This document shows positions 45,921 to 55,650 of a DNA stretch of 64,000 bases, piece after piece. A model generated the notes under the pieces. It worked only from the letters and a program-made list of their open reading frames with translations, had not been told where the DNA came from and did not search any database. The first letter of the stretch is position 1. Each line of letters opens with the position of its first letter. Source of the DNA: Pseudomonas fluorescens (GTDB lineage: Bacteria; Pseudomonadota; Gammaproteobacteria; Pseudomonadales; Pseudomonadaceae). The stretch lies in contig NZ_LACH01000001.1 in assembly GCF_000968015.1 (NCBI RefSeq), positions 124,001 to 188,000 of the forward strand, given 5' to 3'. A program made the translations under genes and the position numbers.

Positions 45921-46811
45921 CTACCGAGCATCCGCAAACACTTCCCCCAGCCAATCCACAAACACCCGAACCCGTGGCGACATGTGTCGGTTGTGCGGAT
46001 ACAACACCGAAACCGGCATCGGCGGTGGTGGCGTGTCGATCAGGACTTCCTGCACCAAGCCCTGGGAAATCTGCGTTTCCATTCGGTAATGCGGACACTG
46101 GATCAGGCCCAGCCCGGCAATCGCCGACGCCGCATAAATTTCCGCGCCGAACACTGAGAGCGCGCCATCGATAGCCACTTCCTTCAGTTCGCCATCAACC
46201 ATGAATTCGAAGGGAAATAACTTGGCAGTCGTGCGCGAAACGTAGTTCACGGCACGATGATGTTTCAGGTCGTCGAGGCTTTTCGGTTCGCCGTATTTGC
46301 GCAGGTACGCGGGGCTGGCGCAGGTGATTTGGCGCAGGGTGGCGACGCGGCGGCCGATCAGCGCGGAGTCGCCCAAGGTGCCGGCGCGCAGCACGCAGTC
46401 GACGCCTTCGGCGATCAGGTCGACAAAGCGGTCGGCCTCGCTGATGGACAACTCGATATCCGGGTAGCGCGCCATGAACTGCGGCAACGCCGGGATGACG
46501 AAGTGCTTGGCCAGCGTGCCGTGAAGATCGACGCGTAACCGCCCTTTCGGTGCCACCCCGCGAAACGCCAGTTCAGCTTCTTCCAGTTCCGCCAGCAGCT
46601 GCACGCAACGCAGGTAATACGCCTCGCCATCCAGTGTGGGCCGCACTTTACGAGTGCTTCGCTCCAGTAAACGCGTACCGAGCCAGGCTTCGAATTGATT
46701 CAGCGTGTGGGTCAGCGTCGCCCGCGGCAGGTTCAGGTCATCGGCAGCCAGCGTGAAGCTGCTGCGCTCGTAGATCCGCACGAAAACCTTCATCGCTTTG
46801 ACTTGATCCAC
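45921..46811 (-). CDS. LysR-family transcriptional regulator
   Basis: A 296-residue regulator with N-terminal helix-turn-helix (SSFTLAADDLNLPRATLTHTL, about 17-37) and effector domain. The pattern fits the large DmlR/PtxE-like group. It is divergent from the SDR gene across 129 bases, which suggests it controls that gene. Its effector is unknown. Confidence 0.87.
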   Translation of the reverse strand: MDQVKAMKVFVRIYERSSFTLAADDLNLPRATLTHTLNQFEAWLGTRLLERSTRKVRPTLDGEAYYLRCVQLLAELEEAELAFRGVAPKGRLRVDLHGTLAKHFVIPALPQFMARYPDIELSISEADRFVDLIAEGVDCVLRAGTLGDSALIGRRVATLRQITCASPAYLRKYGEPKSLDDLKHHRAVNYVSRTTAKLFPFEFMVDGELKEVAIDGALSVFGAEIYAASAIAGLGLIQCPHYRMETQISQGLVQEVLIDTPPPPMPVSVLYPHNRHMSPRVRVFVDWLGEVFADAR

Positions 46812-46940
46812 ACGGGTCTCCTGGCGGTTGATTGTTGGCGATTATTGAACAGTCAAGGCAACTCTCGTGCATTTATCCGCCTGAGTAAACATGTGAATCT
46901 GGCTTTACCCCAAGCCATCCACTTCAAAGGAATCACCGCC

Positions 46941-47681
46941 ATGACTACTCAAACTTCGAAAGTTGCCATCGTGACCGGCGCCTCCCGCGGCATCGGCGCA
47001 GTGATCGCCAAACAACTGGCCAAACAAGGTTTCGCCGTCGCCATCAACTACGCCAGCAGTGCCGCCGAAGCTTCAAAACTGGTAGTCGAATTGCGTCAGG
47101 CCGGCCACCAGGCCATAGCGATCAAGGCGGATGTAGCGAACGCCGACGACGTACGCCGGATGTTCGACGAGACCGAAATGCAACTGGGCAAGGTCGATGT
47201 GCTGGTGAACAACGCCGGCATTCTCAAAGTGATGCCGCTGGCGCAGCACACGGATGAGCTGTTCGACCAGACCTTCAACATCCACGCTCGCGGCACGTTC
47301 AACACCCTGCGTGAAGCCGCCACCCGCCTGAACACTGGCGGGCGGATCATCAACTTCTCCAGCAGCACCGTCGGCATGAACCTGCCGGGCTACGCGGTGT
47401 ACATCGCCAGCAAAGCGGCGGTGGAATCCCTGACCCAGGTGTTCGCCAAGGAAATGCGCGGGCGAAACATCACCGTCAACGCCGTCGCCCCCGGCCCGGT
47501 GGCTACCGACCTGTTCCTGCACGGCAAGAGTGAAGAGCAGATTCAGACCTTCGCCAAGATGGCTCCACTGGAGCGTTTAGGTCAGCCGGAGGATATTGCC
47601 CGCGTGGTGTCGTTTCTAGTGGGACCGGATTCGGCTTGGGTCAACGGACAGATTCTGCGGGTCAATGGTGGGCTGGTTTAA
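46941..47681 (+). CDS. Short-chain dehydrogenase/reductase
   Basis: A 246-residue classical SDR: cofactor motif TGASRGIGAV, NNAGI, the catalytic Ser in NFSSSTVGM and YAVYIASKAAVESL with Tyr-x3-Lys. INYASSAAEA after beta-2, lacking an acidic residue, suggests NADPH preference. The start at 46941 follows CAAAGGAATC. It is divergent from the LysR gene. The substrate is not evident. Confidence 0.9.
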   Translation: MTTQTSKVAIVTGASRGIGAVIAKQLAKQGFAVAINYASSAAEASKLVVELRQAGHQAIAIKADVANADDVRRMFDETEMQLGKVDVLVNNAGILKVMPLAQHTDELFDQTFNIHARGTFNTLREAATRLNTGGRIINFSSSTVGMNLPGYAVYIASKAAVESLTQVFAKEMRGRNITVNAVAPGPVATDLFLHGKSEEQIQTFAKMAPLERLGQPEDIARVVSFLVGPDSAWVNGQILRVNGGLV

Positions 47682-47710
47682 CTATGCTCAAACTGATACC
47701 GCAGTGACCC

Positions 47711-47808
47711 CAATCGCGAGCAGGCTCGCTCCCACAGGGGATCTCCTTTGAACAAAATTTTGTGAGCAACCGAGAACCCTGTGGGAGCGAGCCTGCTCGC
47801 GAAGGCGG
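47711..47808. repeat. REP-type inverted pair, GAGCAGGCTCGCTCCC variant
   Basis: CAATCGCGAGCAGGCTCGCT and its complement ending GAGCCTGCTCGCGAAGGC are 40 bases apart, between the SDR gene and the small membrane protein. Confidence 0.9.
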
Positions 47809-47846
47809 CTATACAGGCAGCACACATCTAAAGGGCGGAACGCACC

Positions 47847-48107
47847 ATGCACACCACCATCATCATCACCTTCGGCCTGATCCTGCTGGCGTTGATGTTG
47901 TTCATCGGCGACAAAATCGGCTTCAGCCAACAGACGCTGACCTACAGCTTCGTGGTCCTGTGGCTGGCGCTGACGCTGATCAACGGCGCCGTTGGTATGG
48001 TCACTGCCGGACAGTCGCTGGGTTCGGAACTGATGATCGGCACGGTGGTGTTCAGTGTGCCGGTGGCGGCACTGGTGCTGTTCATGGTGTTGAGCGCCGA
48101 GACCTGA
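47847..48107 (+). CDS. Small three-helix membrane protein
   Basis: 86 residues, almost wholly hydrophobic, with helices at about 3-20, 31-52 and 62-82 (IIITFGLILLALMLFIG; FVVLWLALTLINGAVG; IGTVVFSVPVAALVLFMVL). There is no signal for export and no recognised motif. AAAGGGCGGA precedes the ATG. It is convergent with betT. A place in the inner membrane is clear, a function is not. Confidence 0.7.
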   Translation: MHTTIIITFGLILLALMLFIGDKIGFSQQTLTYSFVVLWLALTLINGAVGMVTAGQSLGSELMIGTVVFSVPVAALVLFMVLSAET

Positions 48108-48134
48108 AAAAGGCCCGGTGCCACCGGTTCTCGA

Positions 48135-50129
48135 TCAACGCACCAAATGCAAAAACTGCAGGTGCCGCTCGTACTGATCAAGGATGTCGTTGATGATCTG
48201 GTCCTTGGTGTAACCCACCAGATCGTAGTCCTGACTGCCCTCGCTCAAATGCACTTCGGCCCGGTAGTAACGACGGTTATTGAGTTCCTTGGAACCCATG
48301 CCGCCACGGGCGAAGGACGGCGTGAAGTAGCCGCGCATCTGCACCTGATATATGAACGGATGCTCCTCGCCATGACCGATTTCCAGGCTGACGTTGTCAT
48401 TGGCTGGGTCAGGCTGAGTGACCACGTTCAAACCCTTCTCGACGAACACCGCCGAGACCTCTTCAATTGCCGGACGCACCGTCGTATCGAGGAAACGATA
48501 GACCTCATCCCGTGACGGGAAATGCACGGCCTGACTCAGGCGTTGACGCCAGCCGCCACGCCGCGATCCGGACACCGGCGCCAGGGAATGCAGCTGCGCG
48601 ATCTGCTTCTGCGACTCCAGGTAGAACGCCTTGTGCAGCCCCCACATCATCAACAGCAAGATCATCGAGAACGGCAACGAGGTCAGCACCACCGCGGACT
48701 TCAGCGCATCGATACTGCCGGAGAACAGCAGCGCACTGGTCACCAAAGCAGTCATTGCGCCCCAGAACACTCTCAGCCATTTCGGCCCGTCTTCATCGGG
48801 ATTGCCGCCCTTGGCGGAAAGTGTCGACAGCACCACCGTGCCAGAGTCAGCAGACGTCACGAAGAACACGAAGCTGATGAACACTGTGACCGCGATGACG
48901 GTTTTGCTCCACGGGTAGGTTTCCAGCAGCAGGTAAAGGGTCATCGATGGGTTATCGATGGCCGACATGCCGAGCGCGCTCATGCCGTGATTGAGGACTT
49001 GATCGATGGCGCTGTTGCCAAAGATCGACATCCACGCCAGGGTGAAACCGAGCGGAATCAACAGCACGCCGAAGACGAATTCGCGGATGGTCCGGCCACG
49101 GGAGATCCGTGCGATGAACAGGCCCACGAACGGCGACCATGCAATCCACCAGGCCCAGTAGAACACCGTCCAACCGCCCAGCCAGTCGCTCGGTTTGTCG
49201 TAGGCGTACAGGTCGAAACTCTTCATCGGCAAGGCGCCGAGGTAGTCGCCGATGTTCTGGATCAGGGTGTTGAGCAGGTGCTGGGTCGGGCCGGCAAACA
49301 ATACGAACAGCAGCAGCGCGCAGGCCAGCAGCATGTTGATGTCGGACATCACGCGTACGCCTTTATCGACGCCAGACACCGCGACGATGATCGCCGCGCC
49401 CATCATCAGCGTGATCAGGCCGACCTGAATCCACTGGGTGTGGGCGATGCCGAACAGGTAGTCCAGACCCGAGTTGAGGTGCAACACGCCAAAGCCCATG
49501 TCGGCACCGAGGCCGAACACCGTGGCGATGATGCCGAAGCCGTCCACCGCGTAACCAATGGGGCCGTTGATGCGCTTGCCGATCAGCGGATAGAGCGCCG
49601 AACGCAGGGCCAGCGGCAGATTATGTCGATAAGCGAAGTAGGCCAGCGCCATGCCGACAAAGGCGAACACGCCCCAGCCGTGCAGGCCCCAGTGCAGAAA
49701 CAGAATCTGCATCGCCTGACGCGCCGCATCCGCCGTGCCGGCTTCGCCTTGTGGTGGTTGCGCCAAATGGGTCAGCGGTTCGGACACGCAAAAGAAGAAC
49801 AGCGTGATGCTGATGCCAGCGGCGAACAGCATGCCGGCCCAGGACAGGTAACTGAATTCGGGTTCGTCGTGGTCGGCACCGAGCTTGATCTTGCCGTAGC
49901 CGGACAAGGCGGTGACCACCACGAAGACCAGATACAGAGTCATCGCGAGCATGTAGTACCAGCCGACCGTGTTGGCCGCCCAGTTTTGCGCTTGCAGAAG
50001 CCAGGCGCCGGCCTGTTCAGGCATGGCGATGACGATGATGCCGAACAGCAAAATAAACGTCGCCGAGAAGTAAAACACCGGCGGATTCATGCGGACCTGG
50101 CCGCTGGCGGGGGTGGGCGATGCACTCAT
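48135..50129 (-). CDS. betT: BCCT-family choline transporter
   Basis: A 664-residue betaine/choline/carnitine transporter with 12 helices. GWGVFAFVGMALAYFAYRHN and the signature FYWAWWIAWSPFVGLFIARI, then SRGRTIREF, are diagnostic. The long cytosolic C-terminal domain (about 150 residues) is typical of osmoregulated BetT proteins. The start at 50129 follows GAGGTG; 28 upstream codons are open but unlike the family. betIBA genes are not adjacent, but a BetI-like palindrome stands upstream. It imports choline for glycine betaine synthesis. Confidence 0.92.
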   Translation of the reverse strand: MSASPTPASGQVRMNPPVFYFSATFILLFGIIVIAMPEQAGAWLLQAQNWAANTVGWYYMLAMTLYLVFVVVTALSGYGKIKLGADHDEPEFSYLSWAGMLFAAGISITLFFFCVSEPLTHLAQPPQGEAGTADAARQAMQILFLHWGLHGWGVFAFVGMALAYFAYRHNLPLALRSALYPLIGKRINGPIGYAVDGFGIIATVFGLGADMGFGVLHLNSGLDYLFGIAHTQWIQVGLITLMMGAAIIVAVSGVDKGVRVMSDINMLLACALLLFVLFAGPTQHLLNTLIQNIGDYLGALPMKSFDLYAYDKPSDWLGGWTVFYWAWWIAWSPFVGLFIARISRGRTIREFVFGVLLIPLGFTLAWMSIFGNSAIDQVLNHGMSALGMSAIDNPSMTLYLLLETYPWSKTVIAVTVFISFVFFVTSADSGTVVLSTLSAKGGNPDEDGPKWLRVFWGAMTALVTSALLFSGSIDALKSAVVLTSLPFSMILLLMMWGLHKAFYLESQKQIAQLHSLAPVSGSRRGGWRQRLSQAVHFPSRDEVYRFLDTTVRPAIEEVSAVFVEKGLNVVTQPDPANDNVSLEIGHGEEHPFIYQVQMRGYFTPSFARGGMGSKELNNRRYYRAEVHLSEGSQDYDLVGYTKDQIINDILDQYERHLQFLHLVR

Positions 50130-50220
50130 GAAAGGTGCACCTCGAGGGGGTAAAACAGGGCAATCAATAACGGACTCGGCAAAGGCAAGCCTCCTGTTGT
50201 GAGCGGGCAGCAAACCGACG

Positions 50221-50250
50221 GTTTAACTTGAATGAGCGTTCAAGTTAAAC
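50221..50250. promoter_or_regulatory. BetI-type operator upstream of betT
   Basis: GTTTAACTTGAA and TTCAAGTTAAAC are perfect 12-base arms around TGAGCG, 91 bases before the betT start. BetI, a TetR-family repressor, binds TTGAA/TTCAA-type palindromes before choline genes, so repression relieved by choline is the likely meaning. The rest of the gap 50130-50517 holds the betT leader and a REP pair. Confidence 0.72.
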
Positions 50251-50391
50251 ATGAATAGGGTGCTAAGGACTAATCGCAAGGCTCGGCGGTACTGTTCGTA
50301 CGCTAGCTCAAGGATGGGTATGACGCGGGGTTTGGGGGATTCGTTCAGTGGGAAATTAGCTAAATGCCAGTATTCGTGTTCGCCTTAAAAC

Positions 50392-50489
50392 CAATCGCGA
50401 GCAAGCTCGCTCCCACATGGTTTTCTGTCGTTCACACATTTTGTGTTCGCCGCAGATCCACTGTGGGGGCGAGCTTGCTCGCGATGAGG
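50392..50489. repeat. REP-type inverted pair
   Basis: CAATCGCGAGCAAGCTCGCT and its complement GGGGCGAGCTTGCTCGCGAT are about 45 bases apart, after the serine acetyltransferase gene and before the betT promoter. Confidence 0.9.
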
Positions 50490-50517
50490 CCCACTCAGTC
50501 AGCCAGGATTTTGAAAC

Positions 50518-51444
50518 TTACTTCTGCGTCCCGTCATCATGCTGCAGATTCGCCTGAGTCAGGTTGCTCCCCGCCGGCACGCTGCGGGTCAGCCAGACAT
50601 TACCGCCAATGGTCGAGCCCTTGCCGATGGTGATCCGCCCCAGAATCGTCGCACCGGCATAAATCACCACGTCATCCTCGACAATCGGATGTCGCGGTTG
50701 CCCCTTCTGCAACTGACCGTCTTCATCCGCCGGGAAGCGCTTGGCGCCCAACGTCACGGCCTGATAAATCCGCACACGTTCGCCGATGATGGCGGTCTCG
50801 CCGATCACCACACCCGTCCCGTGATCGATGAAGAAGCTGCGGCCAATCTGCGCGCCAGGGTGAATGTCGATGCCGGTGGCCGAGTGCGCGATCTCCGCGC
50901 TGATCCGTGCCAGCAGCGGCAATCCGGCCCTGTACAAATGATGGGCCAGGCGATGGTGAATCACCGCCAGAATCCCCGGATAGCACAGCAACACTTCATC
51001 GACACTGCGAGCCGCCGGATCGCCGTGATAGGCCGCCAGCACGTCGGTGTCGAGCAGACTGCGCAGCCCCGGCAATGCGAGGGCGAAGTCCTGAATGATC
51101 TGAATAGTCTTGGCTTCGACTTCAGTGTCGGCCTGGGCACTGTGGCGAGCGGCGTAGCGCAATTCGAGTCGCGCCTGAGCCAGCAACGCGTTCAATGCAA
51201 CGTCCAGCGTGTGGCCGACGTAGAAGTCTTCACTCTCCTCACGCAAATCCACCGGCCCCAGGCGCATCGGGAACAACGCGCCACAGAGGGCTTCGAGAAT
51301 CTCTGCCATGGCCGCTCGGGAAGGCAACTCACGGCCGCCCTGTTCGGTGCTGGCGCGGCCATTTTGTAGCCGCCACTGATCACGCGCCGTGCGCAGTTGG
51401 CTGACGATGGTCTGCAGTTGCCAATGACTGGAACGCTCGCTCAC
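50518..51444 (-). CDS. epsC: Serine O-acetyltransferase, EpsC type
   Basis: Makes O-acetylserine from serine and acetyl-CoA, the precursor of cysteine. 308 residues: a helical N-terminal half and a left-handed beta-helix of hexapeptide repeats at the C-terminus (IGRSFFIDHGTGVVIGETAI, ERVRIYQAVTLGAKRFP, VIYAGATILGRITIGKGSTI). The catalytic His is in DHGTGV. It is divergent from dcyD, so cysteine making and cysteine breakdown genes are back to back. Confidence 0.93.
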   Translation of the reverse strand: MSERSSHWQLQTIVSQLRTARDQWRLQNGRASTEQGGRELPSRAAMAEILEALCGALFPMRLGPVDLREESEDFYVGHTLDVALNALLAQARLELRYAARHSAQADTEVEAKTIQIIQDFALALPGLRSLLDTDVLAAYHGDPAARSVDEVLLCYPGILAVIHHRLAHHLYRAGLPLLARISAEIAHSATGIDIHPGAQIGRSFFIDHGTGVVIGETAIIGERVRIYQAVTLGAKRFPADEDGQLQKGQPRHPIVEDDVVIYAGATILGRITIGKGSTIGGNVWLTRSVPAGSNLTQANLQHDDGTQK

Positions 51445-51576
51445 GGTAAAAACTCCTCACGGGCGGCCGGACTGTCTGGCCGCGTTAACCGCGATTACTT
51501 TACGGCATGGTCTGGAAGCCGAATTAAGAACCGATTGTGCTGTGCTCAGCACTTTTGGGCATAAGGCGATTGGCAG

Positions 51577-51605
51577 TTGCCCCGCTAAATAGGCGTGCCT
51601 ATAGT
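51577..51605 (+). promoter_or_regulatory. Sigma-70-type promoter of dcyD
   Basis: TTGCCC (51577-51582) and TATAGT (51600-51605) are 17 bases apart, giving a leader of about 25 bases before the dcyD ATG. Confidence 0.55.
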
Positions 51606-51636
51606 CCTGTCATCTCCCTCCGCCAGTACGGACCCC

Positions 51637-52629
51637 ATGATCAAACAACAGCTTGCCCGCTTTAACCGCCTCGACCTGCTCGGTCATCCTACCGCCCTGG
51701 AAAAACTCGAACGCCTGTCGGCCTGGTTGGGCCGTGATGTGTACGTCAAGCGTGATGACTTGACGCCGCTGGCGATGGGCGGCAACAAGCTGCGCAAGCT
51801 CGAATACCTGGCGGCCGATGCACTGGCACAAGGCGCCGACACCTTGATTACTGCTGGCGCGCTTCAGTCCAACCACGTGCGCCAGACTGCCGCCATTGCG
51901 GCCAAGCTTGGTCTGGGCTGCGTTGCGTTGCTGGAAAACCCTCTCGGCACCGACGACGCTAACTATGTCGGCAACGGTAATCGGCTGTTGCTGGACCTGT
52001 TCGATGCCAAGGTCGAGTTGGTGGAGAACCTCGATAATGCCGACGAGCAATTGCAGGCTCTGGCCGACCGTCTGCGCAACAACGGCAAGAAGCCGTATCT
52101 GGTGCCGATTGGTGGCTCGAACGCCTTGGGTGCTTTGGGTTATGTGCGTGCCGGGCTGGAATTGGCCGAGCAGATCAAGGACACCGGGCTGACATTCGCG
52201 GCCGTAGTTTTGGCCTCGGGCAGCGCCGGGACCCATAGCGGTCTGGCGTTGGCGTTGAGTGAAGCACTGCCGGATTTGCCAGTGATTGGTGTCACGGTGT
52301 CTCGCAGTGATGAAGACCAGCGCCCGAAAGTCCAAGGTCTCGCCGAACGCACTGCCGAGCTATTGGGCGTGAGCCTGCCAGCGAGTTTCAAGGTCGAGTT
52401 GTGGGACGAGTATTTCGGCCCGCGCTACGGTGAACCGAATGCCGGGACGTTGGCCGCCGTGAAGCTGGTGGCGAGTCAGGAAGGTTTGCTGCTGGACCCG
52501 GTTTACACCGGCAAGGCCATGGCGGGTTTGCTCGATGGCATCGGCCGCCAGCGCTTCAATGACGGCCCGATCATCTTCCTGCATACCGGTGGGGCGCCGG
52601 CGTTGTTTGCCTATAAAGATTTTCTGTAA
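51637..52629 (+). CDS. dcyD: D-cysteine desulfhydrase
   Basis: A PLP enzyme of 330 residues that splits D-cysteine into pyruvate, ammonia and sulfide. The Schiff-base lysine lies in [15 protein letters not shown] and the substrate-binding loop in [29 protein letters not shown] glycine-rich segments bind the phosphate. The start at 51637 ([20 protein letters not shown]) fits the family. It lies before tcyJLN exactly as in E. coli (dcyD-fliY-yecS-yecC), although a repeat and a separate promoter region lie between. Confidence 0.92.
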   Translation: MIKQQLARFNRLDLLGHPTALEKLERLSAWLGRDVYVKRDDLTPLAMGGNKLRKLEYLAADALAQGADTLITAGALQSNHVRQTAAIAAKLGLGCVALLENPLGTDDANYVGNGNRLLLDLFDAKVELVENLDNADEQLQALADRLRNNGKKPYLVPIGGSNALGALGYVRAGLELAEQIKDTGLTFAAVVLASGSAGTHSGLALALSEALPDLPVIGVTVSRSDEDQRPKVQGLAERTAELLGVSLPASFKVELWDEYFGPRYGEPNAGTLAAVKLVASQEGLLLDPVYTGKAMAGLLDGIGRQRFNDGPIIFLHTGGAPALFAYKDFL

Positions 52630-52641
52630 GCGGTCAAACGA

Positions 52642-52720
52642 AGATCAAAAGATCGCAGCCTTCGGCAGCTCCTACTGGTGTCCGCCGATTCCCCTGTAGG
52701 AGCTGCCGAAGGCTGCGATG
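52642..52720. repeat. Inverted repeat, GTAGGAGCTGCCGAAGGCTG family
   Basis: AGATCGCAGCCTTCGGCAGC and its complement are inverted with about 25 bases between, directly after dcyD. This is the same family as 22897 and 40177. Confidence 0.9.
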
Positions 52721-52888
52721 TTTTCAACAGACACCGCATATCTCTAAAAAGAATAACAAAACTAATATTTAGTATTTTCCTATCTAACAACACCATCATA
52801 TAGTCACGCCGCAGGCGAATTTGCAGCGAGACGCATACGATGCTTTAGGGCAGGATATTGCAGTCGTTCAAATCCCGAATTTGCCAAC

Positions 52889-52899
52889 ATTCCTAAAAG
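52889..52899 (+). promoter_or_regulatory. Sulfur-operon motif upstream of tcyJ
   Basis: ATTCCTAAAAG is identical to an 11-mer before the SfnB operon. A second related sequence, GCATATCTCTAAAA at 52736-52749, matches GCATATTCCTAAAA of that leader at 12 of 14 positions. The AT-rich region 52730-52800 is probably the tcyJ promoter. Confidence 0.45.
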
Positions 52900-52929
52900 C
52901 GTCTTCATAAGAAAACACAGGGGCTTGTC

Positions 52930-53724
52930 ATGAATTTTTCCGCACTACGACGAAATCTGCTGGTAGGTTCGCTGGGTCTGGCGCTGAGCGCCGGCCTGTT
53001 GGGGCAAGCGGTTGCCGGTGAGCAGCTGCAAAAAATCAAAGACGCTGGCGTGATCAACGTTGGCCTGGAAGGCACTTACCCACCGTTCAGTTTCGTCGAC
53101 GCCGACGGCAAACTGGCCGGCTTCGAAGTCGAGTTCTCCGAAGCCCTGGCCAAAGAGCTGGGCGTGAAGGTCAAACTGCAACCGACCAAATGGGACGGCA
53201 TCCTCGCGGCGCTGGAATCCAAACGTCTGGACGCCGTGATCAACCAGGTGACCATTTCCGAAGAGCGCAAGAAGAAGTATGACTTCTCCGAGCCGTACAC
53301 CATTTCCGGGATTCAGGCACTGACCCTGACCAAGAACAAAGACACCATCAAGACCGCCGCCGATCTGGCCGGTAAGAAAGTAGGCGTAGGTCTTGGCACC
53401 AACTATGAGCAGTGGGTGAAAGAGAATGTGCCTAAGGCTGACATCCGCACCTACGAAGATGACCCGACCAAGTTCCAGGATCTGCGCGTCGGCCGCATCG
53501 ACGCCATTCTGATCGACCGCCTCGCCGCGCTGGAATACGCCAAGAAGGCCAAGGACACTGCCGCCGCTGGCGAAGCCTTCTCCCGCCAGGAAGCCGGTAT
53601 CGCCCTGCGCAAAGGCGAGCCTGAGTTGCTGGCAGCAGTGAACAAGGCCATCGACAAGCTGCGTGCCGACGGTACGCTGAAAAAGCTTTCGGAAAAATAC
53701 TTCAGCGCTGACGTCACTCAATAA
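52930..53724 (+). CDS. tcyJ: Cystine ABC transporter, substrate-binding protein
   Basis: A 264-residue periplasmic binding protein of the FliY/TcyJ type, with signal peptide of about 30 residues (LGLALSAGLLGQAVAG) and the polar amino-acid SBP signature NVGLEGTYPPFSFVDADGKL, then AGFEVEFSEALAKEL. Its stop overlaps the permease start by one base. It binds cystine and supplies the TcyLN transporter. Confidence 0.93.
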   Translation: MNFSALRRNLLVGSLGLALSAGLLGQAVAGEQLQKIKDAGVINVGLEGTYPPFSFVDADGKLAGFEVEFSEALAKELGVKVKLQPTKWDGILAALESKRLDAVINQVTISEERKKKYDFSEPYTISGIQALTLTKNKDTIKTAADLAGKKVGVGLGTNYEQWVKENVPKADIRTYEDDPTKFQDLRVGRIDAILIDRLAALEYAKKAKDTAAAGEAFSRQEAGIALRKGEPELLAAVNKAIDKLRADGTLKKLSEKYFSADVTQ

Positions 53725-54389
53725 TGGAAGAAGCTTTCCAACTCGCGCTGGATTCCGCGCCCTTCCTGCTGAAGGGCGCGTACTACACGGTGATCTTGAG
53801 CCTGGGCGGGATGTTCTTCGGCCTGGTGATGGGCTTCGGCCTGGCATTGATGCGCCTGTCGCGCTTCAAACTGGTGAGCTGGATTGCCCGCATCTACGTG
53901 TCGTTCTTTCGCGGCACGCCGTTGCTGGTGCAACTGTTCGTGATCTATTACGGCTTGCCGCAATTGGGCATCGAACTTGATCCGCTACCGGCGGCCCTGA
54001 TCGGCTTCTCGCTGAACATGGCGGCTTATGCCTGCGAAATCCTCCGCGCCGCGATCAGCTCCATCGAGCGCGGTCAGTGGGAAGCCGCCGCGAGTATCGG
54101 CATGACCCGCGCGCAGACCCTGCGCCGGGCCATCCTGCCGCAAGCGATGCGCACGGCTCTGCCACCGCTGGGCAACAGCTTCATTTCGCTGGTGAAGGAC
54201 ACCGCGCTGGCAGCCACTATTCAGGTGCCGGAACTGTTCCGTCAGGCGCAGCTGATTACCGCCCGTACCTTTGAAATTTTCACCATGTACCTTGCCGCCG
54301 CGCTGATCTACTGGATTCTGGCCACGGTGCTTTCGCACCTGCAGAACCAGTTGGAAGCACGGGTCAATCGGCACGACCTGGAGTCCTGA
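53724..54389 (+). CDS. tcyL: Cystine ABC transporter, permease
   Basis: A 221-residue HisM-type permease with about five helices and the ATPase-contact loop [41 protein letters not shown] is the usual N-terminal half motif. It is coupled to tcyJ (TAATG) and stands five bases before tcyN. Confidence 0.94.
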   Translation: MEEAFQLALDSAPFLLKGAYYTVILSLGGMFFGLVMGFGLALMRLSRFKLVSWIARIYVSFFRGTPLLVQLFVIYYGLPQLGIELDPLPAALIGFSLNMAAYACEILRAAISSIERGQWEAAASIGMTRAQTLRRAILPQAMRTALPPLGNSFISLVKDTALAATIQVPELFRQAQLITARTFEIFTMYLAAALIYWILATVLSHLQNQLEARVNRHDLES

Positions 54390-54393
54390 CCCA

Positions 54394-55149
54394 ATGATTG
54401 TCGTGGAAAAACTGACAAAGCAGTTCAAGGGTCAAGTGGTGCTCAACGGCATCGATCTGCAAGTGAAGGAAGGCGAGGTCGTGGCGATCATCGGGCCTAG
54501 CGGCTCGGGTAAAACCACGTTCCTGCGCTGCCTGAATTTTCTGGAAGAACCCACCAGCGGCCGGATCAAGGTCGGTGACATCGAGATCGATGGCAGTCGT
54601 CCGTTGAACCAGCAGCAAGGCCTGGTGCGACGTTTGCGCCAACACGTGGGCTTCGTGTTCCAGAACTTCAATCTGTTCCCTCATCGCACCGCCCTGGAAA
54701 ACGTTATCGAAGGCCCGATCATCGTAAAGAAGATCCCGCACGCCGAAGCCGTTGCCCTGGGTAAAAAGCTGTTGGCCCGGGTGGGTCTGGCGGGCAAGGA
54801 AGACGCTTACCCGCGACGCCTGTCCGGTGGTCAGCAACAGCGTGTGGCGATTGCCCGCGCGCTGGCGATGGAGCCGGAAGTGATTCTGTTCGACGAACCC
54901 ACCTCAGCCCTCGATCCGGAGCTGGTGGGTGAAGTGCTGGCGACCATCCGCAGCCTCGCCGAAGAGCGACGCACCATGGTCATCGTCACCCACGAAATGG
55001 GCTTTGCCCGGGACGTGGCGAACCGCGTGGTGTTCTTTGACAAGGGTGTGATCGTTGAACAAGGCGAAGCCAAGGCGCTGTTTGCCAACCCGAAAGAAGA
55101 GCGGACGAAGCAGTTCCTCAGCAAGTTCCTCAATAACGCTCACCACTGA
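54394..55149 (+). CDS. tcyN: Cystine ABC transporter, ATP-binding protein
   Basis: A 251-residue ABC ATPase: Walker [19 protein letters not shown]-loop [17 protein letters not shown], signature [16 protein letters not shown], Walker [17 protein letters not shown]-loop [12 protein letters not shown]. It completes the dcyD-tcyJLN set; imported cystine is reduced to cysteine in the cytosol. Confidence 0.94.
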   Translation: MIVVEKLTKQFKGQVVLNGIDLQVKEGEVVAIIGPSGSGKTTFLRCLNFLEEPTSGRIKVGDIEIDGSRPLNQQQGLVRRLRQHVGFVFQNFNLFPHRTALENVIEGPIIVKKIPHAEAVALGKKLLARVGLAGKEDAYPRRLSGGQQQRVAIARALAMEPEVILFDEPTSALDPELVGEVLATIRSLAEERRTMVIVTHEMGFARDVANRVVFFDKGVIVEQGEAKALFANPKEERTKQFLSKFLNNAHH

Positions 55150-55650
55150 AACATCGCCTCACTACTTGTTAACTTCCATGGATGGAAGTGACAACTATCC
55201 CCACTAAGAAAATACTTCGCCACGCTCTCTTCTCTTATTCATCCATCCGAACAATAGATAATTTTTTATTGCTGCGTGCGGTACATATATATGTCCTGCA
55301 ACAGAATAACCTCGCCTAAAATCCGCCAAACCCAGCGCCCTCACCGAACCGGCCTTCGCCGTCAGCAACGCACTAAAAGCCCGTAAAACAACGTCAAGTT
55401 CGACAGAGCGGTGCAGCTTATTAACTTCAATGCGTAGGATTTTTCTGAATAGCACTAGATCCAACACTTAACTAGCCTGCTCTATTGACACCTATTCAAG
55501 CGCACTCTTATCTAGTCTCAACAGGCGTTTACCCTTGCACTCACTCATTATTTAATCCCGCAAATAGTGCACAGTTTTGTTGCTCGATAATTCACGCCTT
55601 TCGAACTTTCAGAAACGGACTTTCGCTGCAAGGCTTCAAGGAGAACCCCC
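55150..55650. other. 501-base AT-rich gap
   Basis: No convincing gene. CTTCCAT-GG-ATGGAAG (55173-55188) is a short palindrome after tcyN, without a T-run. An 87-codon minus-strand frame (55204-55467, GTG start) has no ribosome binding site and no family resemblance. The right end holds the leader of the next gene, with AAGGAG before its ATG. Confidence 0.6.

Noticed and set aside
48522..50153. 543-codon plus-strand frame opposite betT
   Set aside because: Gln/His/Arg-rich antisense reading of hydrophobic codons; not a protein.
55204..55467. 87-codon minus-strand frame in the AT-rich gap after tcyN
   Set aside because: GTG start without ribosome binding site and no family match by eye; conservation data would be needed.
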